Below, piece by piece: positions 1-7,328 of a stretch of DNA of 34,244 nt. A program made the position numbers and the translations under genes. Source of the DNA: Algorimicrobium sp002414705 (GTDB lineage: Bacteria > Bacteroidota > Bacteroidia > Flavobacteriales > Flavobacteriaceae); NCBI GenBank assembly GCA_963972425.1, contig CAXAUF010000032.1, positions 1 through 34,244 of the forward strand, written 5' to 3'. Numbering within the stretch: position 1 is the first letter of the stretch; every line of letters starts with the position of its first letter. The notes beneath the pieces were generated by a model. That model ran no database searches and was not told the origin of the DNA. It worked only from the letters and a program-made list of their open reading frames with translations.

Positions 1-610
1 AAATAGAATTTTTAGTATATACTATTTAATAATTTTATAACATATTTAAGTAGGCATCCTTATAGAATTTTAAAAAAAGTAGTTATCCACATATATATAG
101 ATAATCATCTTTTTCTTTTAAAATTTAAAAAAAATAATGATGGTTATTATAGTATGTTAATAGTACATATAACTTTATTAATTTTTATTTTGATTACACG
201 TAGTTTACATTCTATTAATAGTTAGTTAACATTAAAAGCTATTATAACAGCTTCATTTTTAGTGTAATTTTTAAAGCTATTAACAGTTGTTAATAACTGA
301 TGTTAATAGTAAATAACTAACAAGTATTTTACATTTTAGTGTTTACAACTAACAATTGAACGTCTTAAAAGTTGTCCAAAAAAAATAGCTAACTTTTTAG
401 GATTATTCAGTTTGGTTTTCACTTGAAAAAATTTATCGATTTATAAAAATTTACCTGTTAGAATTTAATGAACAGTTATTAACAAGTTATGAGTGCTAAT
501 AGTAATAGTAATTAACAAAAGTTAAAACACACATTAACAATATAATAAATAATGAATACGTTCCAGTTCATTTTGTACCTTTACAATCATAAATAAAACA
601 ACAATTTATT
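1..610. other. Gene-free A+T-rich region, candidate replication origin (oriC)
   Basis: No plausible gene is present; by eye the stretch is about three quarters or more A+T. It contains a perfect DnaA box TTATCCACA at 83-91. Related 9-mers follow: TGTTAATAG at 155-163 and 301-309, CTATTAACA at 277-285, TGTTAATAA at 288-296 and TTATTAACA at 476-484. The copies at 277-285 and 288-296 form an inverted pair with a 2-base gap. Further ATTAACA copies lie at 511-517 and 533-539, and a GTTAAC at 225-230. DnaA-box clusters beside A+T-rich unwinding DNA are the known hallmark of bacterial origins, and Bacteroidetes origins need not be next to dnaA. The last 40 bases probably hold the rpiB promoter. The origin role is inferred; only the first box is a perfect match. 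Confidence 0.4.
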
Positions 611-1045
611 ATGAAAATATCTATAGGAAATGATCACGCAGGAACTGACTATAAACTAGCTATTGTAAAGCATTTAGAAGCTAAAGGTCATCAAGTTACT
701 AACTACGGAACCGACTCTAATGATAGCGTAGATTATCCAGATTTTGTACATCCAGTTGCCGAAGATGTTGAAAATAAAAAAGCAGATTTTGGTATCATTA
801 TCTGCGGATCTGGAAATGGTGCTAACATGACCGCAAATAAACATCAAGGTGTGCGTTCTGCATTATGTTGGACAACAGAAATTACAGCATTAGCCAGACA
901 ACATAATGATGCAAATATTTTAAGTATTCCAGCGCGTTATACATCTGTTCAGCAAGCCATACAAATGGTAGATACATTTTTAGAAACTGCTTTTGAAGGT
1001 GGTAGACACCAAAATCGTGTGGCTAAAATTCCTGTGTCTTGCTAA
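611..1045 (+). CDS. rpiB: Ribose-5-phosphate isomerase B
   Basis: This enzyme interconverts ribose 5-phosphate and ribulose 5-phosphate in the non-oxidative pentose phosphate pathway (cytoplasm). The 144 residues match the LacAB_RpiB family over its full length. The N-terminal NDHAG carries D8 and H9. The active-site loop CGSGNG starts at C65, the position of the catalytic cysteine in E. coli RpiB. RQHND holds H98, and the C-terminal GGRHQNRV holds the phosphate-binding arginines. The ATG starts the conserved beta strand MKISIGNDH directly. A near-consensus -7 element TACCTTTA lies at 576-583. It is the first gene of a probable operon with the cation transporter 23 bases downstream and an acetyltransferase after that. 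LacA/LacB galactose isomerases share the fold, but the cysteine loop favours RpiB. Confidence 0.93.
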   Translation: MKISIGNDHAGTDYKLAIVKHLEAKGHQVTNYGTDSNDSVDYPDFVHPVAEDVENKKADFGIIICGSGNGANMTANKHQGVRSALCWTTEITALARQHNDANILSIPARYTSVQQAIQMVDTFLETAFEGGRHQNRVAKIPVSC

Positions 1046-1068
1046 TACCAATTTAAACTTAGCATATA

Positions 1069-1980
1069 ATGGGTCACGCGCATTCACACAATCATGAACA
1101 TTCAGATTTAAAAGGTAGAAATTTACTGATTTCTATTTTTCTGAATATACTTATTACCATAACGCAAGTTATTGGTGGTTTGGTATCTGGAAGTTTATCG
1201 TTATTAAGTGATGCGCTTCATAATTTTAGCGATGTTATTTCATTAATTATCAGTTTCGTTGCTTCCAAACTTACCAAGCAAAAAGCGTCTCTAAATAGGA
1301 CGTTTGGTTTTAAACGCGCCGAAATTTTAGCTGCTTTTATAAATGCATCTACTCTGGTAATTGTGGCTGTTATTTTAATTATTGAAGCCGTAAAACGCTT
1401 TTTTAATCCGCAGGAAATTGAATCGTCTCTCGTTATTTGGTTATCTATTGTGGCTATTTTAGGTAATGGTTTTTCGGTGTTATTACTCAAAAAAGATGCT
1501 AAATCTAACCTAAATATGCGTTCGGCTTATTTACATCTAATTACTGATATGCTGGCAAGTGTGGCCGTTTTAATTGGTGGATTACTCATGAAGTTTTACC
1601 AGATTTTTTGGGTAGATAGCGTATTAACGTTTTTAATTGCCGTGTATTTAATATGGATTGGCTGGGATTTATTAAAAACCTCCACTAAAATGATTATGCT
1701 TTTTACACCAGACCATATTAATATTCAAGAGGTGGTAAAAATAGTCAATCAGATTCCGAAGGTGAAAAAACTACATCACGTACATATTTGGAATTTAAGT
1801 GATGATGAATTGCATTTAGAAGCCCATTTAGATTTATATGAAGATATATCCATGACCGAATTTGATACGTTATTAACGACTATTGAACACGTTTTGCATG
1901 ATGAGTTTGATATTAACCATGTAACCATTCAACCCGAATTTAACAAAGAAGATCCTAAAGAAGTTATTGTTCAAGATTAA
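1069..1980 (+). CDS. Cation diffusion facilitator, CzcD/ZitB-type zinc exporter
   Basis: Inner-membrane proton-coupled exporter of divalent metal, most likely Zn2+. The 303-residue protein starts with a histidine-rich tail (six His within residues 3-11), as in ZitB/CzcD/ZnT proteins. Six hydrophobic segments follow between about residues 18 and 205, and a soluble C-terminal domain of about 90 residues completes it. The metal site is visible: H51-x3-D55 in TM2 (HNFSD) and H156-x3-D160 in TM5 (HLITD). The HD-HD arrangement is typical of zinc-selective CDF members. FGFKRAEIL at 79-87 is the conserved loop before TM3. It lies 23 bases after rpiB and 24 before the acetyltransferase, so co-transcription is likely, although no functional link is evident. 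Specificity for zinc rather than cadmium or cobalt is inferred. Confidence 0.92.
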   Translation: MGHAHSHNHEHSDLKGRNLLISIFLNILITITQVIGGLVSGSLSLLSDALHNFSDVISLIISFVASKLTKQKASLNRTFGFKRAEILAAFINASTLVIVAVILIIEAVKRFFNPQEIESSLVIWLSIVAILGNGFSVLLLKKDAKSNLNMRSAYLHLITDMLASVAVLIGGLLMKFYQIFWVDSVLTFLIAVYLIWIGWDLLKTSTKMIMLFTPDHINIQEVVKIVNQIPKVKKLHHVHIWNLSDDELHLEAHLDLYEDISMTEFDTLLTTIEHVLHDEFDINHVTIQPEFNKEDPKEVIVQD

Positions 1981-2004
1981 GTTTATATAAAAAGTAGCTA
2001 ACTC

Positions 2005-2448
2005 ATGCTAGAAATCTATACTAAAACCTTTCAAGAATTAACAACCAAAGAGTTGTATCAGTTACTACAGTTACGTAGTGAAGTATTTGTAGTAGAACAA
2101 GATTGTGTATATCAAGATATAGATGGAAAGGATGAAAAAGCACTGCATATTTTAGGTTTTAAAAATGATACAGTAGTCGCATACACACGCATTTTTAAAC
2201 CTGGTTTTTATTTTAAAGAAGCCAGTATTGGTAGAGTAGTAGTTGCTAAAAACCAAAGGCAATTTAAATATGGTTACGCTATAATGGAAGCCTCTATTGA
2301 AGCCATAAAATACACTTATAATGAAACCACTATTAAGATTTCTGCACAAACGTATTTAAAACGGTTTTATAACAATTTAGGGTTTCAAGAAGTAGGCGAA
2401 GGGTATTTAGAAGATGGCATTCCACACATTGGGATGGTTAAAAATTAA
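2005..2448 (+). CDS. elaA: GNAT-family N-acetyltransferase, ElaA type
   Basis: Predicted acetyl-CoA-dependent acyltransferase of the ElaA group; the substrate is unknown. The 147 residues carry the ElaA signature near the N terminus, LRSEVFVVEQDCVYQDIDG at about residues 23-41. The GNAT acetyl-CoA-binding strand and loop follow (IGRVVV, then RQFKYGYAIMEA). A C-terminal AQTYLKRFYNNLGF lies where GNAT enzymes place the Tyr general acid. The glycine-rich pyrophosphate loop reads RQFKYG rather than the common RGxGxG, a usual variation in this subfamily. It is third in the rpiB-led cluster. Its stop codon at 2446-2448 overlaps the stop codon of the convergent OmpA-domain gene. Confidence 0.85.
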   Translation: MLEIYTKTFQELTTKELYQLLQLRSEVFVVEQDCVYQDIDGKDEKALHILGFKNDTVVAYTRIFKPGFYFKEASIGRVVVAKNQRQFKYGYAIMEASIEAIKYTYNETTIKISAQTYLKRFYNNLGFQEVGEGYLEDGIPHIGMVKN

Positions 2449-3290
2449 TCCTTACCACCAACATAGGTCAATAAAATTTCTACACGTCTATCAAATTTAG
2501 CTTCACCACCTAGAGGGAATCTTCCACGCATACCAACGTATTTCATCCGTTTTTTTTCAACGCCTTTTCGTGCTAAATAATCGTAAATATATTTAGCTCT
2601 AGTAAGTGATAAATTTTGCTTATTTGTTGCTCTATCAACAGCATCACGCCGGTTTTGTGTACAACATACATGTCCTTGAATGGTAAAATAAATGTCGTCA
2701 CGTTCTATGAGTGTTTCAGCAATTTTTTCTAATGTTTTTTTAGACTCTGGAAGTAAAAAACTATAACCTGTTTTAAATAAAATATTTTCTAATAGGAATT
2801 TATCACCAGCTTTCACATCACCTTTTAAAGCTTCTGAAACTTCCTTTTTCTTGGGTTTAATTAAATCAGCTTCCGTTCTGGGTGGAGAATACGGTTTAAC
2901 CCGGATTTCAACCTTACGGTTTAATCCACGAATTTTGGCTATATTTTCTTCATCTAAAACTTTTAACAATAACTCACCTTTACCATCTACATTGGTAATT
3001 TTGGTTTCATCAAATTCATTATTAGAAAAAATGGTTTTGATAGAATTGGCACGATATTGCGAGAGTTTTAAATTATACGAATCACTTCCAGTATCGTCTG
3101 TAAAACCATAAATAGAAATTTTTTCAATGTCTAAAGATTCAATTTCAGAAAGAAATAATAGTAAACGACTTTCTTCAGTTGGTAATACAATGTATTCGTC
3201 GGTTTCAAAAAACACAATATGCCTGCGTTCTTCTTGCGAAAAAAGCCAGTTGAAACCAATAAAAAATAGGATAACTATTCTTGTTTTCAT
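2445..3290 (-). CDS. Exported protein with two OmpA-like domains
   Basis: Probable periplasmic or outer-membrane-associated peptidoglycan-binding protein. Residues 1-18 form a signal peptide ending in FS, with QE after the cut. There is no lipobox and no N-terminal beta-barrel. The first OmpA-like domain (about 25-132) has GFTDDTGS with D65, then NLKLSQYRA with R80, the diaminopimelate-binding Asp/Arg pair of OmpA domains, and ends in NRKVEIRV. The second (about 160-278) has NLSLTRAKYIYDYL with R231 and FDRRVEI. Where the Asp of GHTD is expected it has GHVCC (C209, C210) and a small insertion. It is last in the operon rnpA > S41 peptidase > this gene, 35 bases after the peptidase. Binding to peptidoglycan is inferred, and domain 2 may differ in ligand. 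Confidence 0.82.
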   Translation of the reverse strand: MKTRIVILFFIGFNWLFSQEERRHIVFFETDEYIVLPTEESRLLLFLSEIESLDIEKISIYGFTDDTGSDSYNLKLSQYRANSIKTIFSNNEFDETKITNVDGKGELLLKVLDEENIAKIRGLNRKVEIRVKPYSPPRTEADLIKPKKKEVSEALKGDVKAGDKFLLENILFKTGYSFLLPESKKTLEKIAETLIERDDIYFTIQGHVCCTQNRRDAVDRATNKQNLSLTRAKYIYDYLARKGVEKKRMKYVGMRGRFPLGGEAKFDRRVEILLTYVGGKD

Positions 3291-3325
3291 TACTAAAAGG
3301 GCTTATGTTTCTCAATATATTTAAA

Positions 3326-4960
3326 TTATTTTAAATAACCATTATATATACTTGGATTCGCTAAAATGCTGGCAGCTTTTTTAATTTCTAAATTATGAAC
3401 TTTGTAATAGTCATATAGCCCTTCACGATATACGTATCGTTTTACAATGTCGTCTGTTAAGAGCGTTAATATATCGTTTTTATTCTCATCTATAGCTAAT
3501 GCTTTGGAGTTGTTTAAATTACTAATTAGGGTGTTATAATCTTTTTGGATATTATCATCTAAATTTTCCTTTTCGGCACTTTTTAAAACAGCTTCTAATG
3601 CTTTTTCGGTTTCGGTAACGTAGGTAAAGTTATTTGTTTTTAAATAGCTTTTAAAAGCATTAAAATCGGTATTAGATAATTCAAATTCCGTAACATCTAA
3701 ATTAGGATGCTTGTAGTAATATTCGGTTGCATAATCGAAAATCAAGAAATCGTTTTGAATGGCATTTGTTATGGATGAGTTTTCATTCACATTCAACGTT
3801 TCATCTGGTAAAACGCCTCCACCATCTAACACCTTACGACCATTTTTAGTTTTAAATTCGTTGTATTTATCTTTTTCTATTCTAACTGCATTTCCATTTT
3901 CATCACGATGCCAATAGTCTAATGCTTGAATACAACGTCCAGAAGGTGTGTAATAACGGGAAATAGTAATTTTAAGCTGTGTTCCATAAGACAATGGTTT
4001 TGGTCGTTGTACTAGTCCTTTTCCAAAGCTTCTAGAACCTACAATTACAGCACGATCTAAATCTTGTAAGGATCCAGAAACAATTTCACTAGCCGAAGCA
4101 CTACTGCCATTAATAAGTACCACTAGCGGAATGTCTGTATCTATTGGCTCTTTTTGTGTGTAGTATTCGCGGTTGTATTTTTTGACTTTAGATTTGGTTG
4201 TTACCACCAATTGCCCTTTTGGTATAAATAAATTAACCACATTTACTGCTTCCAATAATAAACCACCAGGATTACCACGTAAATCTAAAATAATACGTTC
4301 GGCTCCTTGCGCTTTTAAATCGCGTAGCGCATAACCGGTTTGTTGCGATGCTTTATTATTGAACTTATCTAAAACAATATAGCCGGTTTTATCATCTACC
4401 ATAGAAAAATGTGGAACCGCATCAATTTCAATTTCCGATCGGGTAATTTTGGTTGTGTATTCTTGTCCTTGACGCAAATAAGTCACGTTTACTTGGGAGC
4501 CGTTGGTGCCTTTCAGTAAATCGCCAGCATCATCTTTATAATTCGCAATTACGGTGTTTTCAATTTTAATAATTTCGTCACCAGCTTTTAAACCAGCTTT
4601 ATCCGCAGGATAATTTTTGTAAGGTTCAATAATAACCAGTTTGTCTTTCATGGTACGCACGTTTGCTCCAATTCCAGTATAATCGCCAGTACGTCTTATT
4701 TTTTCAGCTTCTACATCCTGTTCATTATAAAACTGTGTGTAAGGATCCAAATCTTTCAGCATACTTTTAATGGCAGTATCCATTAATTCGGCTGGATTGG
4801 TTTCATCCACATAGTTCATATTAATTTCTTTATATAAGGTGGTAAAAATTTCAATTTGCTTCGCTATTTCAAAAAAATCGTTTTGAAAAGCCGAACCTGT
4901 AATAAAAATAGTGAGCGCGAAAAAGGGTATAATAATGCGCTTTTTAAGTATTTTTTTCAT
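3326..4960 (-). CDS. C-terminal processing peptidase, S41 family, with PDZ domain
   Basis: Periplasmic serine protease of the CtpA/Prc family, which trims or degrades proteins from the C terminus. The 544 residues begin with a hydrophobic signal or anchor (about 9-25). A PDZ domain follows at about 85-175 (TGIGANV, then KAGLKAGDEIIKIE). The S41 catalytic domain contains LDLRGNPGG at 226-233 and the Ser-Lys dyad: S289 in GSSASASE and K314 in SFGKGLVQ, separated by 25 residues as in E. coli Prc S430/K455. The C-terminal tail of about 170 residues is variable. The start codon lies inside the end of rnpA (17-base overlap), implying translational coupling. rnpA followed by an S41 peptidase is a common Flavobacteriaceae order. 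The substrate is unknown. Confidence 0.93.
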   Translation of the reverse strand: MKKILKKRIIIPFFALTIFITGSAFQNDFFEIAKQIEIFTTLYKEINMNYVDETNPAELMDTAIKSMLKDLDPYTQFYNEQDVEAEKIRRTGDYTGIGANVRTMKDKLVIIEPYKNYPADKAGLKAGDEIIKIENTVIANYKDDAGDLLKGTNGSQVNVTYLRQGQEYTTKITRSEIEIDAVPHFSMVDDKTGYIVLDKFNNKASQQTGYALRDLKAQGAERIILDLRGNPGGLLLEAVNVVNLFIPKGQLVVTTKSKVKKYNREYYTQKEPIDTDIPLVVLINGSSASASEIVSGSLQDLDRAVIVGSRSFGKGLVQRPKPLSYGTQLKITISRYYTPSGRCIQALDYWHRDENGNAVRIEKDKYNEFKTKNGRKVLDGGGVLPDETLNVNENSSITNAIQNDFLIFDYATEYYYKHPNLDVTEFELSNTDFNAFKSYLKTNNFTYVTETEKALEAVLKSAEKENLDDNIQKDYNTLISNLNNSKALAIDENKNDILTLLTDDIVKRYVYREGLYDYYKVHNLEIKKAASILANPSIYNGYLK

Positions 4961-5345
4961 TGTTAGTTTCTTTAGAAATGGCGTTTGTAAACTTTTTAAA
5001 CAGCTTGTTCATGGCTTGTTCGGCTTGATTGTAGGTTGGTTTACTGCTACCAATGTACAAAATCATAAACGCATAAGGTGTTGTCATATTGTTAAAATAC
5101 GTGGTTTTGTTTAACCTGTATGCTTCGCGCATCAAGCGTTTTATACGCATTCTATCTATGGCTTTTTTAAACTGTTTTTTGGAAACAGAAACACCTGTTT
5201 TAATTGGTGTATCTGCATCTTCAGGCGTGGTTTCAATATAAACCATACGTAATGGATACGCGGAAACCGATTGCCCTTCTGTAAAGAGTTTATCTATCAG
5301 TTTTTTGCTTTTTAGTTTTTCGTGTTTGTTAAACGTTCTATCCAT
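4944..5345 (-). CDS. rnpA: Ribonuclease P protein component
   Basis: Protein subunit of RNase P, which helps the RNA subunit cleave 5' leaders from precursor tRNAs. The 133 residues show the family pattern: an N-terminal MDRTFNKHEKLKSKKLIDKLF that binds the pre-tRNA leader, a central beta sheet with KTGVSVSKKQFKKAIDR, and the RNR helix at 65-74. That helix reads RMRIKRLMRE, where the family consensus is RNRxKRxxRE; the usually invariant Asn is Met66, encoded by ATG. It is first in a - strand operon and its end overlaps the S41 start by 17 bases. No rpmH is adjacent, in contrast to the rpmH-rnpA order of many phyla. The divergent neighbour is the GCS2/CBS operon. Confidence 0.93.
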   Translation of the reverse strand: MDRTFNKHEKLKSKKLIDKLFTEGQSVSAYPLRMVYIETTPEDADTPIKTGVSVSKKQFKKAIDRMRIKRLMREAYRLNKTTYFNNMTTPYAFMILYIGSSKPTYNQAEQAMNKLFKKFTNAISKETNNEKNT

Positions 5346-5401
5346 AAGGTAGTTTCAATGTACGAAAATAGGAATTACAATTAATAGCGCCTATATCTAC
5401 T

Positions 5402-5415
5402 ATGACATAAATCAT
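5402..5415. promoter_or_regulatory. FNR/CRP-like palindrome upstream of the GCS2-CBS operon
   Basis: The 14-mer ATGACATAAATCAT reads as ATGAC-N4-ATCAT. This fits the TGA-N6-TCA symmetry of FNR/CRP-family sites (E. coli FNR: TTGAT-N4-ATCAA). It lies 59-72 bases upstream of the ATG at 5474 and about 60 bases from rnpA on the other side. It could therefore serve as an activator site for the GCS2-CBS gene. The regulator and its signal are not shown by the sequence. Confidence 0.4.
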
Positions 5416-5473
5416 ATTTTTTAAAATCTATAACCCATAACTTACCTATTAATAACTATTTAAATAATCAGGT

Positions 5474-7324
5474 ATGGGAAATTTAAACGTTACAAGATTA
5501 ATTTCAAAAGAGGATAAAGCATCATTTATCCATCAGTTAACACGCGATATTGATGCTTTAGAATTCATGTTGAAAAATGACCTTATTGAAAAGGAACCTA
5601 TTAGAATAGGAGCAGAGCAGGAGTTTTGTATTGTTGATCATGCGTTTTATCCAAAAAATAACGCTATAAGTTTACTTGCAGAAATAGATGATGAACATTT
5701 TACAACTGAAATAGGCGATTTTAATTTAGAAATAAATTCGGATCCGTTGGAATTAAAAGATGATTGTTTCTTACAACTGCATCAACAATTAGCTTCACTT
5801 TTAGAAAAAGCCAAGAGAGCTTGTAACAAACAGGATTCTAAAATTATATTAACAGGTATTCTTCCAACACTATCACTCAAGTATATTACTGAAGAAAATA
5901 TGACTAAAATTCAGCGTTATGCTGTTTTAAATGAAGCTATAAAAGAATCGCGAAAACAGGATTTTAGTATTCATATAAAAGGTGTTGACGAGTTAAATTT
6001 ACTACATAATTCAGTTATGTTGGAAGCTTGTAATACGAGTTTTCAAATGCACTTACAAATTCATCCAGATCAATTTGTGGATCATTTTAATTGGTCTCAA
6101 GCCATTGCAGGACCTGTTTTGAGTATTTGTGCCAATTCGCCACTACTATTTGGAAAAGAACTTTGGCACGAAACACGCATTGCACTTTTTACACAAAGTG
6201 TGGATACGCGAGCCAATTCGTTTCTGTTAAATGAAAAACAATCGCGTGTTAGTTTCGGTGATCATTGGGAAACAGGAACTGTTGTCGATATTTTTAGAGA
6301 TAGCATATCCCGATTTAGAAGTCTTGTTACCTCTGAATATGATAAAGATAGTATAGACATGCTGGAAGCTGGTGATATACCAAAATTAAAGGCATTAAGC
6401 CTTCATAATGGAACGGTTTATAGATGGAATCGTGTTTGTTATGGTGTTGGCAACGGAAAACCTCATTTACGTATTGAAAATAGGTACATTCCATCTGGAC
6501 CAACGCTAACAGATCAAATTGCAAACATGATGTTTTGGGTTGGACTCATGTTAGGAAAGCCAAAAGATTTTGAAAATATTCACGAAAAATGGGATTTCAA
6601 AGATGTGAAAAGTAATTTCCATCATGCTGCCAGATATGGAATGGGTTGTCAATTTATGTGGAATAAGAACTATATATCGAGCCATAATTTAATTTTAGAT
6701 GAATTATTACCCATGGCTTACAGAGGTTTGTATAAAGCTGGAATTTCACCGAAAGATGTTGAAAAATATTTAACCATTATTGAAAATCGCGTAAAATCGC
6801 ATTCAGGTTCACAATGGCTTATTTCAAGTTATAGAAATTTACAAGAAAAGCACAAACCCTATGCTGCTGCTCAAATTTTGGTTGCTAATATGTATGAAAA
6901 ACAAGAAAATGATTATCCTGTTGGTAGTTGGAGTATTTTAGATTCCAATGCTTTGCTTGGTTTTACAGCAGAAAAAACGGTTAAACATGCTATGAGTACT
7001 CAAATATTTTCGGTTGAAAAAAATGATAGTTTAAGGTTGGTTTTGAATATCATGAAATGGAAACATATTAATCACATGCCTGTTATAAACAACGAGATGG
7101 AATTAATTGGTTTGTTATCCTGGAACGATGTAAAACATTATTTGAATGATGACCATATAAATACTATATGCATTGAAGATATTATGCAAAAAGATTTAAT
7201 TACCACAACCGAATGGATGCCGTTAATAGAAGCTAAAAAACTAATGGAGAAACATAAAATTAATAGTCTTCCAGTTTTAAAAGCGGATAAATTAATAGGA
7301 ATAATTACCACAAAAGATCTATAG
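5474..7324 (+). CDS. GCS2-family carboxylate-amine ligase fused to tandem CBS domains
   Basis: Predicted ATP-dependent ligase related to bacterial YbdK and plant-type glutamate-cysteine ligase, so it should join a carboxylate to an amine; the substrates are unknown. The 616 residues begin with the GCS2 core (about 25-420). GAEQEF at 46-51 supplies metal/ATP-binding glutamates, NLEINSDP lies at about 84-91, and later come HNSVMLEACNTSFQMHLQIHP and LRIENRYIPSGPT, both typical of the fold. About residues 500-616 form two CBS repeats, each ending in a GLLSWND/GIITTKD signature. Such pairs usually bind adenosyl nucleotides and tune activity. The protein stops right at the end of the second repeat. 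Four bases separate it from the aspartoacylase-like gene, so they form an operon. Classical glutathione synthesis is not implied. Confidence 0.82.
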   Translation: MGNLNVTRLISKEDKASFIHQLTRDIDALEFMLKNDLIEKEPIRIGAEQEFCIVDHAFYPKNNAISLLAEIDDEHFTTEIGDFNLEINSDPLELKDDCFLQLHQQLASLLEKAKRACNKQDSKIILTGILPTLSLKYITEENMTKIQRYAVLNEAIKESRKQDFSIHIKGVDELNLLHNSVMLEACNTSFQMHLQIHPDQFVDHFNWSQAIAGPVLSICANSPLLFGKELWHETRIALFTQSVDTRANSFLLNEKQSRVSFGDHWETGTVVDIFRDSISRFRSLVTSEYDKDSIDMLEAGDIPKLKALSLHNGTVYRWNRVCYGVGNGKPHLRIENRYIPSGPTLTDQIANMMFWVGLMLGKPKDFENIHEKWDFKDVKSNFHHAARYGMGCQFMWNKNYISSHNLILDELLPMAYRGLYKAGISPKDVEKYLTIIENRVKSHSGSQWLISSYRNLQEKHKPYAAAQILVANMYEKQENDYPVGSWSILDSNALLGFTAEKTVKHAMSTQIFSVEKNDSLRLVLNIMKWKHINHMPVINNEMELIGLLSWNDVKHYLNDDHINTICIEDIMQKDLITTTEWMPLIEAKKLMEKHKINSLPVLKADKLIGIITTKDL

Positions 7325-7328
7325 TTAC

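Noticed and set aside
5474..7324. Glutathione synthesis gene (gshA)
   Set aside because: The GCS2 fold is shared by many carboxylate-amine ligases, there is no gshB, and the fused CBS domains are not found in known GshA proteins.
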